Below are positions 24,883 through 33,859 of a DNA stretch of 64,000 bases, piece by piece. Source of the DNA: Streptomyces sp. Je 1-369 (GTDB lineage: Bacteria > Actinomycetota > Actinomycetes > Streptomycetales > Streptomycetaceae); the NCBI RefSeq assembly GCF_026810505.1, contig NZ_CP101750.1, positions 6,994,515 to 7,058,514 of the forward strand. Direction: 5' to 3'. Position 1 is the stretch's first letter; each line of letters begins with the position of its first letter. Position numbers and translations under genes: made by a program. Under the pieces are notes generated by a model that was given only the letters and a program-made list of their open reading frames with translations, was not told the origin of the DNA and made no database searches.

Positions 24883-27800
24883 TCAGCGCACGCAGGCCCG
24901 CCGGGGCCACTCGCCCTCGTCCGGCACGTTCAGGTACCGGGCGCGTTCCTCCGCGCTGAGATCCCTGCGCAGCGAGCGGCAGATCCGGTCGACCGCCTCA
25001 CCGGTGCCGCGGAGCACGCCCCAGAGCCGCAGCGTGCCGTCCTCGCCGCCGCTGGCGACGGTACGGCCGTCCGGACTGAACGCCACGGACCACACGGCCC
25101 CCTCGTACCCGGCCAGGACGGAGTGCTGGAGCCCGGTGGTGGCGTCCCACAGCCGGACGGTCCCGTCCCGGTCCCCACCGGCCACCGTCCGGCCGTCCGG
25201 GCTGAACGCCACCGACTGAGCGTCGCGGCGGGTGCCGGCCAGCGTGACGCGGGCCGCACCCGTCGCCGTGTCCCAGAGCCGCAGCGTGCCGTCGTCCGCG
25301 CCCCCGGCGAGCGTACGGCCGTCCGGACTGAACGCCACGGTCCGCACGGGCGACTTGGTGCCGGTACGCACGTCGCGGGACTTCCCGGTGGCGGCGTCCC
25401 ACAGGCGCAGGGTCCCTCCGTCACCGCCGACGGCGAGGGTGTGGCCGTCGGCCCCGAACGTCACGGACCGGACGCCCTCGCGCTGCCGTCCCGACACCCC
25501 TCGCGGCGCACCGGTCTCCGCGTTCCACAGCCGTACGTCGGTACCACCGCCGGCCGCGACGGTGCGCCCGTCACGGCTGAACGCGACGGAACGTACGGCT
25601 CCCCGCAACCCGGTCAGCACTTCGCGCGCCCTACCCGTCGCCACGTCCCACAGCCTTACCTTCCCGTCATCACCCCCGCCCGCGACCGTACGTCCATCCG
25701 GTCTGAACGCCACGGAGTACAGACCGCCCTGATGCCCCGTCAACACCCGTCGTGTCCTGCCGTCGGCCGCGTCCCACAGCCGTACGGTCCCGTCGCGGGC
25801 GCCCCCGGCCACCGTGCGCCCGTCCGGGCTGAACGCCACCGAACGCACGGCGCCCTGCCGCCCGGGCACCGTGACACGCTCCTTGCCGGTCGACACGGCC
25901 CACAGCCGTACCGTGCCGTCACGCCCGCCGCTGGCCACCGTGCTCCCGTCCGGGCTGAAGGCCGCGGCGGGCACCGAGCCCCGGTGCCCGGCGAGCACGG
26001 CGCGCAGCGTCCCGGTCGCCGCGTCCCAGAGGCGTACGGTGCCGTCGTGCTGGCCGCTGAGCACCGTACGGCGGTCCGGGCTGAAGGCCACCGACTCCGC
26101 GTCCCTGCGGCGCTCGGCGAGCGCGCCGCGCTCCTTGCCGGTGGCGACGTCCCACACCCGTACCGTGCCGTCGAGGGCGCCGCCGGTCACCGCACGGCCG
26201 TCGGGACTGAACGCCACCGAGGCCACGGCGCTGCTCCGCCCGGCCCGCAGGACACGCGCACCGCCAGTCGCCACATCCCACAGCCGTACCGTTCCGTCGA
26301 CGCCACCGCCGGCCGCCGAGCGCCCGTCGGGGCTGAACGCCAGCGAGCGGACGGCTCCCTGCTGCCCCCGCAGCGCCCGCCGCGCCTTGCCCGTCGCCGC
26401 GTCCCACAGGCGCACGGCGCCGTCACGGCCCCCACCGGCCACGGTGTTCCCGTCCGGACTGAACGCCACCGCCCGCACGTCGCCCCGGAGGCGGGTCTTC
26501 ATGGCCCGCGAGGACCCGGTGGCCGTGTTCCACAGCCGTACGGTTCCGTCGTCCCCGCCCGCGGCCACGGTGTGCCCGTCAGGACTGAAAGCGACGGAGT
26601 GGACCGGCCCGTGATGTTCCGTCAGAGGCCGCTCCTGCCGACCGTTCGCGGTGTTCCACAGGCGTACGGTTCCGTCCTTGCCGCCGCTGACGACGGTCCG
26701 GGCGTCGGGGCTGAAGGCCACCGCCCGCACCTCGCCCCGGTGTCCGGTCAGACGCTGTTGCAGGGGGCCCGAGGCCGCCGCGAAGAGACCGGCGGTCGCC
26801 TCGGGGGTGGGGTGGATGCGGTACGCGTACACGGCGAGGAGCGAGGCGAGGTCGGAGTCGGCGGTGAGGAGGGCCGCCGACTGGGCGGCGAGCTGCCGGG
26901 ACAGGGCGCTGCGCTGCTCGGCGACGGCCTCGCGTCGATGGCCCTCGCTGGTCCTGTACTGGTCCCAGGCGAGCAGGCCCGAGAGCAGTGCGAGCAGCAG
27001 CAGGACGGACAGGGCGAGCGTGAAGCGGCGCAGCCGTCGCGTGGTGCGCGCCTCGGCGAGCCGCTCGCGCTCGCGGGCGGCGGTGCTGGCCGCGAGGAAG
27101 TCGCGCTCCAGCTCGGTGAGTTCACTGCCCACGGAGCTTCCCACGGCGCTTCCCGCGGAGCTGCCCACGGCGCTTCCCGCGGAGGGCGGCCCTTGGGCGG
27201 GGAAGGTGTCCTCCGCCGCGTCGAGGCGCGTGCCGCGGTACAGCGCCCCCGGGTCGCGGTGCTCGCGGTCCCACGCGGTCGCCGCGTCGCTCAGCCGCTG
27301 ACGGAGCAGGAGTCCGGCCCGGTCCTCGTCGATCCAGTGCCGAAGCCGCGGCCAGGCCTGGAGCAGGGCCTCGTGGGTGAGCTCGACCGTGTCCGTGTCG
27401 AGGGTGATCAGGCGGGCCCCGGCCAGCGCGTCGAGGACCGTCCGTACGTCGCCGGGACCGGTGCCGGGCCCGCCGAGGGAGTCGAGGTCGGCGCGGGCCG
27501 GGCGGCGCCGCGTGGCGTCGGTGCCCTCGCCGACGGCGACGAGGCGCAGCAGAAGCGCGCGGGCCAGCTGGCGCTGACGGTCGTCGAAACCGGCGTGCAC
27601 GGTCTCCGCGGTCTGGCCGAGGGCGTGCCGGATGCCGCCCGCGGCCTCGTAACCGGAGAGGGTGAGCGTGTTGCCGCGGCGTCGCCGCCACGTTTCGCGC
27701 AGGGCGTGGGAGACCAGCGGCAGCACGGTGGCGCGGCCGGTGGCATCGGCGATCACCCGGGCGAGCAGCGCCCCCTCGACGGTGCATCCGGCGCGTGCGG

Positions 27801-28752
27801 CGGGCCTGCTGATCGCCCGGCGCAGCTCGTCGGTGTTCATCGGGCCCACGAGCAACTGGGCGTCGCGCAGGGCTTCGACGAGCTCGGGGTGCCGTGCGCA
27901 GCGGGCGTAGAAGTCGGCGCGCACACCCAGGACGACGCGCGTGCGGCTGTTGGGCGCTCGGGCCGCGGTGAGCAAGGCGGCGATGAACCGCGTACGCTCC
28001 CGGTGATCGGAGCAGAGGGTGAAGACCTCCTCGAACTGGTCGACGATCACGAGGAGTTCGACGTCGTCGGGACGGTCGGCCAGCGCCTTGAGCGCGGTCA
28101 GGTGCAGGGCGCGCGGGTCCGTGGCGAGGTCCGTGCGCAGGGTGGTCGCGGAGTCCCCGGTGACGCGGGCGAGTTGTGCGGCGCACTCTTCCAGGGGGTG
28201 GGCGCCGGGCGCGAGCAGAACGACGCGCCACCCGAGCGCGTCCCCTCCCCCTACCCGGGGCAGCAGTCCCGCCCGCAGCAGTGAGGACTTGCCCGAGCCG
28301 GAGGCGCCGAAGACGGCGAGGAAGCGGCGGGAGCGCACCCGTGCGACCAGGTCCTCGGTGAGGTGCTCCCGGCCGAAGTACCAGTCGGCGTCCTCGGGCT
28401 GGAACGCGGCGAGACCCACGTACGGCCCCCGCTGGTCCGGACCGCCCCCCGGGTCGGGCGCCGTATCCGTCCGGGCGTCCGCCGCCGCGAGCCGGGCACC
28501 CAGCGCACGCCACCTCGCCTCCCACGCCGCCGTGTCCCCACCGCAGGCCCGCACGTAGGCGAGCGTGACCGGCAGGCTCGGGAGCCTGCGGCCGGCGGCC
28601 GCGTCGGCCAGCGTCGTCGAGGAGTAATGGGCGTCGCGGGCCAGCCGACGGTACGGCGGACTGCCCGCCTTCTCCCTCAACCGCCGTAACTCGGCGGCGA
28701 ATTCGGTGAGCTCGCCACCGTCGTCCTCCAGCGGCCGCTCACCCCGTGGCAC
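24883..28752 (-). CDS. HTH-nSTAND NTPase with 14 WD40 repeats
   Basis: About 1,289 residues. Order: helix-turn-helix of XRE type (about 14-70; FAAELRRLREKAGSPPYRRL), a STAND-class NTPase with Walker A GASGSGKSS (about 149-157) and Walker B LLVIVDQFEEVF, a helical arm, one membrane-like helix (about 578-598, LALSVLLLLALLSGLLAW), then 14 WD40 repeats (about 666-1275), enough for two seven-bladed propellers. The repeats are strikingly alike (VAFSPDGRTVAGG, DGTVRLWD), pointing to recent internal amplification. Proteins of this build act as ligand-triggered assembly switches, in signalling or phage defence. No effector domain or effector gene is fused or adjacent. GTG 28752 is chosen because proteins of this type usually begin VPRGERPL; TTG 28818 is an alternative. 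Confidence 0.88.
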   Translation of the reverse strand: MPRGERPLEDDGGELTEFAAELRRLREKAGSPPYRRLARDAHYSSTTLADAAAGRRLPSLPVTLAYVRACGGDTAAWEARWRALGARLAAADARTDTAPDPGGGPDQRGPYVGLAAFQPEDADWYFGREHLTEDLVARVRSRRFLAVFGASGSGKSSLLRAGLLPRVGGGDALGWRVVLLAPGAHPLEECAAQLARVTGDSATTLRTDLATDPRALHLTALKALADRPDDVELLVIVDQFEEVFTLCSDHRERTRFIAALLTAARAPNSRTRVVLGVRADFYARCARHPELVEALRDAQLLVGPMNTDELRRAISRPAARAGCTVEGALLARVIADATGRATVLPLVSHALRETWRRRRGNTLTLSGYEAAGGIRHALGQTAETVHAGFDDRQRQLARALLLRLVAVGEGTDATRRRPARADLDSLGGPGTGPGDVRTVLDALAGARLITLDTDTVELTHEALLQAWPRLRHWIDEDRAGLLLRQRLSDAATAWDREHRDPGALYRGTRLDAAEDTFPAQGPPSAGSAVGSSAGSAVGSSVGSELTELERDFLAASTAARERERLAEARTTRRLRRFTLALSVLLLLALLSGLLAWDQYRTSEGHRREAVAEQRSALSRQLAAQSAALLTADSDLASLLAVYAYRIHPTPEATAGLFAAASGPLQQRLTGHRGEVRAVAFSPDARTVVSGGKDGTVRLWNTANGRQERPLTEHHGPVHSVAFSPDGHTVAAGGDDGTVRLWNTATGSSRAMKTRLRGDVRAVAFSPDGNTVAGGGRDGAVRLWDAATGKARRALRGQQGAVRSLAFSPDGRSAAGGGVDGTVRLWDVATGGARVLRAGRSSAVASVAFSPDGRAVTGGALDGTVRVWDVATGKERGALAERRRDAESVAFSPDRRTVLSGQHDGTVRLWDAATGTLRAVLAGHRGSVPAAAFSPDGSTVASGGRDGTVRLWAVSTGKERVTVPGRQGAVRSVAFSPDGRTVAGGARDGTVRLWDAADGRTRRVLTGHQGGLYSVAFRPDGRTVAGGGDDGKVRLWDVATGRAREVLTGLRGAVRSVAFSRDGRTVAAGGGTDVRLWNAETGAPRGVSGRQREGVRSVTFGADGHTLAVGGDGGTLRLWDAATGKSRDVRTGTKSPVRTVAFSPDGRTLAGGADDGTLRLWDTATGAARVTLAGTRRDAQSVAFSPDGRTVAGGDRDGTVRLWDATTGLQHSVLAGYEGAVWSVAFSPDGRTVASGGEDGTLRLWGVLRGTGEAVDRICRSLRRDLSAEERARYLNVPDEGEWPRRACVR

Positions 28753-28847
28753 CGCAATCACCCCCGCCGCCCATTGTCCGGCCCGGCGACCCGTCGCCGG
28801 GCCGCCGGAACCGGACAATCCACCGGATCAGCGTGGGTGTCGGCGCG

Positions 28848-29320
28848 TCAGGACACGCCGTCGACCACGAAGCTGGTGACCGACTGCGCCGGGACCGTGA
28901 ACGTGGCCCGGCCGTCCGCGACCTGGACGGGGTCCCGCTTCTCCGGACCCGCCGGAGACGTAGCCGCTCTTCGCGGTCAGGGAACCGCCACTGCTGGTGG
29001 GCCTTGGCGCCGCAGCGGTACTGGACCACGGTGGCGCCGTCGGCCTTGGACTCGTCGGCGACGTCGAGCTCGTCCATCGTCGCGGGCAGCTCCGTCCGCA
29101 CGATCCCCGACAGGGCGTGCGCGTAGGGGAGGAGCGGGGTGCGACGTGTGAACTCGGCCTCGGTGCGCCGGAGTTTGGGGGCCGGGGGCGGCGACGGCTG
29201 GTCCGGTACCGGCGCGTGGCGGGCGATGACCTCGCGGAAGGCGTGGTACTTCGGGCCCGGGTCGCCGGACTCGGAGAGCGGGGCGTCGTAGTCGTAGGAG
29301 GTGACGACGGGGGAGTAGGC
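28848..29320 (-). pseudogene. Chimeric glycoside hydrolase remnant (GH35/ricin/GH30-like)
   Basis: Read on the minus strand, 29320-29085 gives a fragment of a GH35 beta-galactosidase (PVVTSYDYDAPLSESGDPG, FREVIARHAPVP, later RTELPATMDEL). It runs straight into a ricin-B-lectin piece (DVADESKADGATVVQYRC, HQQW). After frameshifts come TAKSGYVSGGSGE and finally DPVQVADGRATFTVPAQS ending TSFVVDGVS-stop, which resembles the tail of GH30-type galactanases. There is no intact catalytic domain, start or single frame. It reads as the scar of at least two deletions and two frameshifts in an old galactan-degradation locus. The exact parent families of the lectin and tail pieces are less certain than the GH35 piece. 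Confidence 0.7.
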
Positions 29321-29330
29321 TCGGCGCGTG

Positions 29331-29975
29331 GTTACGTAAACATCACCTGGTGAGGGCAGGCGTGTGCGCGTGCTGATCGTGGACACCGACACCGGCGACC
29401 GCTACCGCGTGGTCGACACCGACCAGGTGGGCGGCGCCCGCCTCGCCGTGCAACACCTCCTCGACCTCGGCCACGAGACGGTCTGGCACGTGACGGGGCC
29501 CGAGGAGTCGTTCGTCGGCGAGCGCCGCACACAGGCCTGGCGCGCCACTCTGGAGGAGGCGGGACGCCACGTCCCCGAACCGGTGCGGGGCGACTGGTCC
29601 GCCGACTCGGGCTACGCCGCGGGCCTCGCCCTGGCCGAACTCCCGGACTGCACCGCTGTGTTCGCGACCAACGACTCCGTTCCGGAGGACGTCAGCGTGG
29701 TCGGCTTCGTCGACGTTCCCGACTCCGCGCACTTCATCCCGCCCCTGACCACGGTCCACCAGGACTTCACGGAGGTGGGCCGCAGGAGCGCGGTGGAGGC
29801 GCTGCGCCAGATCCGGGAGCGTACGCCCGCGACCCCCGGGACGGATCTGGTGCCGACGCGACTCGTGGTGCGCAGAAGCACCGGGCCCGCGCCCGCGTCT
29901 GCACCTGCGACCGCACGCACGTCCGACCCCGCTTCTGCCCCCGCGTCTACCTCCGCACCCACGTCCCGTCGCTGA
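29331..29975 (+). pseudogene. LacI-family regulator remnant (no DNA-binding domain)
   Basis: The frame at 29364-29975 matches the C-terminal two thirds of a LacI/PurR sensor domain: YRVVDTDQVGGARLAVQHLL, WHVTGPEESFVGERRTQAWR, ADSGYAAGLALAELPDCTAV and the end TTVHQDFTEVGRRS. The helix-turn-helix and roughly the first 130 residues are missing. There is also an internal gap: FATNDSVPEDVSVVGF lacks the usual 15-17 residues (QMALGLLRA... region) between the ND and the VPEDVSVVGF motif. So it is truncated and internally deleted and cannot bind DNA as a LacI protein. It abuts the GH35 remnant, presumably its former target. Confidence 0.8.
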
Positions 29976-29996
29976 GTGGCTCCTACGAGGAGGAAC

Positions 29997-31013
29997 ATGT
30001 CACTGTCCCCCCGGCCCACGGCCGCCCTCGCCATGTCGCGGAAGGCGGCCCAGGCCATACTGGAACCGCCGACCCTCGAAGCCCTCGCCGACGCCGTGAC
30101 CCTGGAACCGCCGCCCGTACTTGACGACTTCACCACCGGCCGCGCACGAACCGTACTGTCCGAAGCCGAACTGCTCGTCACGGGATGGGGCTGCCCGCCG
30201 CTCACCCCCGAAGTCCTCGCGATCGCCCCGCGGTTGCGTGCCGTCGTCCACACGGCGGGGTCCATCCGCGCGCACATCACCGACGCGTGCTGGGAGCGCG
30301 GCATCGAGGTGTCATCGGCCGCCGCGGCCAACGCGCTGCCCGTCGCCGAGTACACGGTCGCGATGATCCTGCTCACCGGCAAACGCGTCCTGGAGGGCGC
30401 CCGCGACTTCCGTGCCGCACGCGCGGAGGTGGACTGGCTGCGCACGCCGCGCGGCACCGGCAACTACCGCCGCACGGTGGGCATCCTCTCCGCCTCCCTC
30501 ATCGGCCGCCGCGTCATCGAGCTGCTGCGCCCCCACGACCTGCGGGTGCTGCTGTACGACCCGTACGTGTCGGCGGACGAGGCCACCGCACTCGGTACGG
30601 AGCCGGTGCCGCTGCACCAACTCTTCGCGCAGAGCGACACGGTGAGCGTCCACACCCCGCTGCTGCCCGCCACCCGCGGACTCGTCGACCGGCGGCTCAT
30701 CGACGCCATGCGCCCCGACGCCGTACTCATCAACACCGCACGCGGCGCCGTCGTCGACCAGGACGCGCTCACCGATGCCGTCACCTCCGGCCGCATCCGC
30801 GCCGTGCTCGACGTGACCGACCCCGAAGTCCTGCCCCCGGACCACCCGTTGTGGTCCGCGGACAACGCCCTGCTCACCCCGCACCTCGCGGGCTCCCAGG
30901 GCAACGAGTGGCGGCGGCTCGCGTGCGCCGCCGTCGACGAGGTGCGCCGCTGGGCAGCGGGGGACGGCTTCGCGCACCCCGTGCCCTTCGACAGGCTGGC
31001 GTACCTGGCGTGA
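29997..31013 (+). CDS. D-2-hydroxyacid dehydrogenase family protein
   Basis: 338 residues, NAD(P)-dependent oxidoreductase. Substrate-binding halves flank a Rossmann domain at about 140-270. The dinucleotide motif is TVGILSASLIGRRVIELL, a looser form of GxGxxG. The catalytic triad is present: Arg in NTARGAVVDQDAL, Glu in DVTDPEVLPPDHPL and His in LLTPHLAGSQGNE. ATG 29997 has GAGGAGGA directly upstream. Its stop overlaps the DUF2264 start (GTGA), so the two are translationally coupled. Next to a decayed sugar-degradation locus, it probably reduced or oxidised a sugar-derived 2-hydroxyacid; the true substrate is unknown. Confidence 0.9.
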   Translation: MSLSPRPTAALAMSRKAAQAILEPPTLEALADAVTLEPPPVLDDFTTGRARTVLSEAELLVTGWGCPPLTPEVLAIAPRLRAVVHTAGSIRAHITDACWERGIEVSSAAAANALPVAEYTVAMILLTGKRVLEGARDFRAARAEVDWLRTPRGTGNYRRTVGILSASLIGRRVIELLRPHDLRVLLYDPYVSADEATALGTEPVPLHQLFAQSDTVSVHTPLLPATRGLVDRRLIDAMRPDAVLINTARGAVVDQDALTDAVTSGRIRAVLDVTDPEVLPPDHPLWSADNALLTPHLAGSQGNEWRRLACAAVDEVRRWAAGDGFAHPVPFDRLAYLA

Positions 31014-32950
31014 AGGCGAGGACGAGTCGACCGGCGTGGCAACTTCCGCCCTACAAACACGACTTGAGCCCACGTACCGGCTACACCCGCGTTCACTGGG
31101 AGGCCGCCGCCGACGCCCTGCTCCACGCGGCCTGGAAGTGGGCCACGCCGGGGCGCGCCCTGCTCGACCTCCCGGGCAGGCCCTCCGTATCGGGCGTGCG
31201 TTCCGACGGTCTCGAAGGGTACGCCCGTACGTTCCTGGCGGCCGCGTTCCGCGTGGCGGGCGCCGGCGGCGAGGACCCGCACGGCTGGCTGCCCCGGTAC
31301 GCGCAGGGCCTCGCCTCGGGCACCCGCACCCCGGGCCGCGCCGACGCCGAGTCCTGGCCGCTCGTCCTCGACCACCACGTCCAGGGCCAGCCCATGGTGG
31401 AGTCCGCGTCGGTGGCGCTCGGCCTGCGCCTCACCCGGCCGTGGCTGTGGGACACCCTGGACGACGAGGTCCAGGACAGGGCGGAGTCCTGGCTGCGCGG
31501 CGCCCTGCGCCACGTACCCGCACCCAACAACTGGTACCTGTTCCCCTATACCGTCGCCGCGTTCCTGGAAGCGGTCGGCCGCGGCGACGACGAGACGCGC
31601 CGCGCCCGGCAGCGGGCCCTTGAGCTCCTGGAGAGCTGGTACGTCGGCGGCGGCTGGTACACGGACGGCGACGGCCGCGCCTTCGACCACTACAACGGCT
31701 GGGCCCTGCACCTGTATCCGGTCCTGGAAGCACACCTGGCCCGCGACGCACCCCTGTTGGACCGCCTCGGGCCCCGACTCGCCGCGCACTTGGAGGGTCA
31801 CAGCCACCTCTTCGGCGCCGACGGCGCCCCGATCCACTTCGGCCGCTCCCTGACGTACCGCTTCGCGGCCGGGGCGAGCGTGGCCCTCGGCGCCCTCACC
31901 GGCCACACGCCCCTGCGCCCGGGTGTCTCGCGGCGCCTGATCAGCGGCGCCCTGCGGCACTTCCTGGACCGGGGCGCGGTCGACGGCGACGGCCTGCTGA
32001 CCCGCGGCTGGCACGGCCCGCACGGGGCGACCGTGCAGAGCTACTCCGGCCCGGCGTCGCCGTACTGGGCGTCGAAGGCGTTCGTCGCCCTGCTCGCCCC
32101 CGCCGACCACGCACTCTGGACGGCCACCGAGGAGCACGCGCCCGTCGAGACCGCGGACCACGTCCTGGCGCTCCCCGAACCCGGCCTGCTCGTGCAGTCG
32201 ACGCGCGCCGACGGAATAGTCCGCCTCCACAACCACGGCAGCGACGACGTCCGCCCGCACGAGGGGGAGTCGGCGGCGCAACAGGACCCGCTCTACGGCC
32301 ACCAGGCGTACTCGACGCACACGGGCCCCACGGCCCCCGGCAACCCCCCGGACAACCACCTCGCCGTCGAGGTCGCAGGCGTCCCCAGCGTCCGTCGCCG
32401 CATCCACCCCCTGGGCAGCGGTCCCGACTGGGCGGCGTCCTGGCACCGCCCGGTCTTCACCGGGGGCCCGCCGATGATCCCGGGCCTCCGCGTGGAGAGC
32501 GTGTCGGTGGCGAAAGGCCGCCACGAACTACGGGTCCACCGCATCACAGGCGCCCCCGGAGGAGCCCGCGCCACCCAGACCGGCTGGGCGACACCGCTCG
32601 ACGCCCCGCCGTACAGCGCCCTCCACCCCCTGCACGGCTGGACACACCAGGACGAGATCCGCGCCCCGCAGGGCACGGCCTACACCCGCGCGGCCCGCAT
32701 CCCCCGCCTGTCGTCGGAGATTTCGGGCACGACACTCCATGCCTGCCTGGCTGTTCTCAGCGCGGAACCGGTCCCGGAACCGGACCCGACGCCGCTCGCG
32801 GAGGCGGCGGAAGTCGTGGCGGCGGACGACACCCGCATCGAGGTCCGCTGGTCCGACGGCACCGGCACGCGCATCGGATTCGCCCCGCTGACCGTCGAAC
32901 AGCTCGGCCGACCGCCCAGGTCTGGCCGAATACCCGCTTGCGTCCACTGA
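31010..32950 (+). CDS. DUF2264 domain protein (likely carbohydrate-related)
   Basis: 646 residues, no signal peptide, so cytoplasmic. The N-terminal about 380 residues fold as an (alpha/alpha) toroid judged by helical periodicity and landmarks such as NNWYLFPYTVAAFLEAV, GGWYTDGDGRAFDHYNGWAL and GLLTRGWHGPH. This arrangement recalls unsaturated-uronyl hydrolases and heparinase-like proteins, and DUF2264 genes usually sit in plant-polysaccharide loci. A beta-rich C-terminal domain follows. Start GTG 31010 overlaps the dehydrogenase stop. Activity has not been established for the family as far as I know; acting on an oligosaccharide is an inference from fold and context. Confidence 0.85.
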   Translation: MKARTSRPAWQLPPYKHDLSPRTGYTRVHWEAAADALLHAAWKWATPGRALLDLPGRPSVSGVRSDGLEGYARTFLAAAFRVAGAGGEDPHGWLPRYAQGLASGTRTPGRADAESWPLVLDHHVQGQPMVESASVALGLRLTRPWLWDTLDDEVQDRAESWLRGALRHVPAPNNWYLFPYTVAAFLEAVGRGDDETRRARQRALELLESWYVGGGWYTDGDGRAFDHYNGWALHLYPVLEAHLARDAPLLDRLGPRLAAHLEGHSHLFGADGAPIHFGRSLTYRFAAGASVALGALTGHTPLRPGVSRRLISGALRHFLDRGAVDGDGLLTRGWHGPHGATVQSYSGPASPYWASKAFVALLAPADHALWTATEEHAPVETADHVLALPEPGLLVQSTRADGIVRLHNHGSDDVRPHEGESAAQQDPLYGHQAYSTHTGPTAPGNPPDNHLAVEVAGVPSVRRRIHPLGSGPDWAASWHRPVFTGGPPMIPGLRVESVSVAKGRHELRVHRITGAPGGARATQTGWATPLDAPPYSALHPLHGWTHQDEIRAPQGTAYTRAARIPRLSSEISGTTLHACLAVLSAEPVPEPDPTPLAEAAEVVAADDTRIEVRWSDGTGTRIGFAPLTVEQLGRPPRSGRIPACVH

Positions 32951-32974
32951 TTGGGGGCCTGTTTCTATCCCTGC

Positions 32975-32993
32975 TTAGGTTAGGCTAACCTCT
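32975..32993 (+). promoter_or_regulatory. Iron box upstream of siderophore ABC operon
   Basis: TTAGGTTAGGCTAACCTCT matches the DmdR1/IdeR consensus at 17 of 19 positions. It ends only five bases before the GTG of the ATPase gene, leaving no room for a ribosome binding site; the message may be leaderless or the true start lies further in. Confidence 0.92.
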
Positions 32994-32998
32994 GCGGC

Positions 32999-33859
32999 GT
33001 GCATGTAGGTGAAGAGACCGCCGCGGCCCCGCGCCCCCCAGGTCATGAACTCATCGCCACGGGCGTCACCGTGGCGTACGAAGGCGTCGACGTCGTCCAC
33101 GACGCCTCGATGACGCTGCTGCCCGGCCGAGTGACCGTCCTGATCGGCCCGAACGGCAGCGGCAAGTCGACCCTGCTGCGCACCCTCGCGCGGCTCCAGC
33201 GCCCGCGCACCGCGAAGCTCGTCATCGACGGCGACACCGACGGGCTCGCCCTGAGCCCCCGCGCGTTCTCCCGCCACGTCGCCCTGCTCACCCAGGGCCG
33301 CCCCACACCCAGTGGCCTGACCGTGCGCGACGTCGTCGAGTTCGGCCGCTATCCGCACCGGGGCCGCTGGGGCAAGGCCGACCCCGGCGGACGTGCCGCG
33401 GTGGACCGCGCGCTCGCCATGACCGGCGTGACCGACCTCGCCGAGCGCGGCGCCGAGCACCTGTCCGGCGGCCAGCTCCAGCGCGTCTGGCTCGCCGGCT
33501 GCCTCGCCCAGGAGACCGGCGTGCTCCTGCTCGACGAGCCCACGAACCACCTCGACCTCCGCTACCAGGTCGAACTCCTCGACCTCATGCGGGACCTGGC
33601 GGACGACCACGGCATCGCCGTCGGCGCCGTCCTGCACGACCTCGATCAGGCGGCGGCCATCGCCGACCGGATCCTCCTGCTCGACGAGGGGCGGGTCGTC
33701 GCGGACGGCGACCCCGCGGACGTACTGACACCGGAACGCCTCAGCGACACGTACGGCATCCGCATCGAAGTCGACTCCGACCCCCTCACCGGCCGCCTGC
33801 GCACCCGCGCCATCGGCCGCCACCACTCGCGAAGCGAAAGGCTCAGCACCACCTCATGA
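32999..33859 (+). CDS. Siderophore ABC transporter ATP-binding protein (FecE/FhuC-like)
   Basis: 286 residues, cytoplasmic ATPase powering ferric-siderophore uptake. Walker A LIGPNGSGKSTLLR (about residues 49-62), signature LSGGQLQRVWLAG, Walker B VLLLDEPTNHLDL and the H-loop AVLHDLDQA are all present. It is first in a coupled set ATPase, binding protein, permease fusion; the stop and next start overlap as ATGA. The unusual order with the ATPase first and an iron box abutting the GTG suggests iron-regulated expression starting very close to the codon. Confidence 0.95.
   Translation: MHVGEETAAAPRPPGHELIATGVTVAYEGVDVVHDASMTLLPGRVTVLIGPNGSGKSTLLRTLARLQRPRTAKLVIDGDTDGLALSPRAFSRHVALLTQGRPTPSGLTVRDVVEFGRYPHRGRWGKADPGGRAAVDRALAMTGVTDLAERGAEHLSGGQLQRVWLAGCLAQETGVLLLDEPTNHLDLRYQVELLDLMRDLADDHGIAVGAVLHDLDQAAAIADRILLLDEGRVVADGDPADVLTPERLSDTYGIRIEVDSDPLTGRLRTRAIGRHHSRSERLSTTS

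Noticed and set aside
25123..28284. Long plus-strand frame opposite the WD40 gene
   Set aside because: Its repetitive Pro/Arg sequence just mirrors the WD40 repeats on the opposite strand.
32951..32974. Separate small gene in the gap before the siderophore operon
   Set aside because: The gap is too short and is filled by the promoter and iron box.
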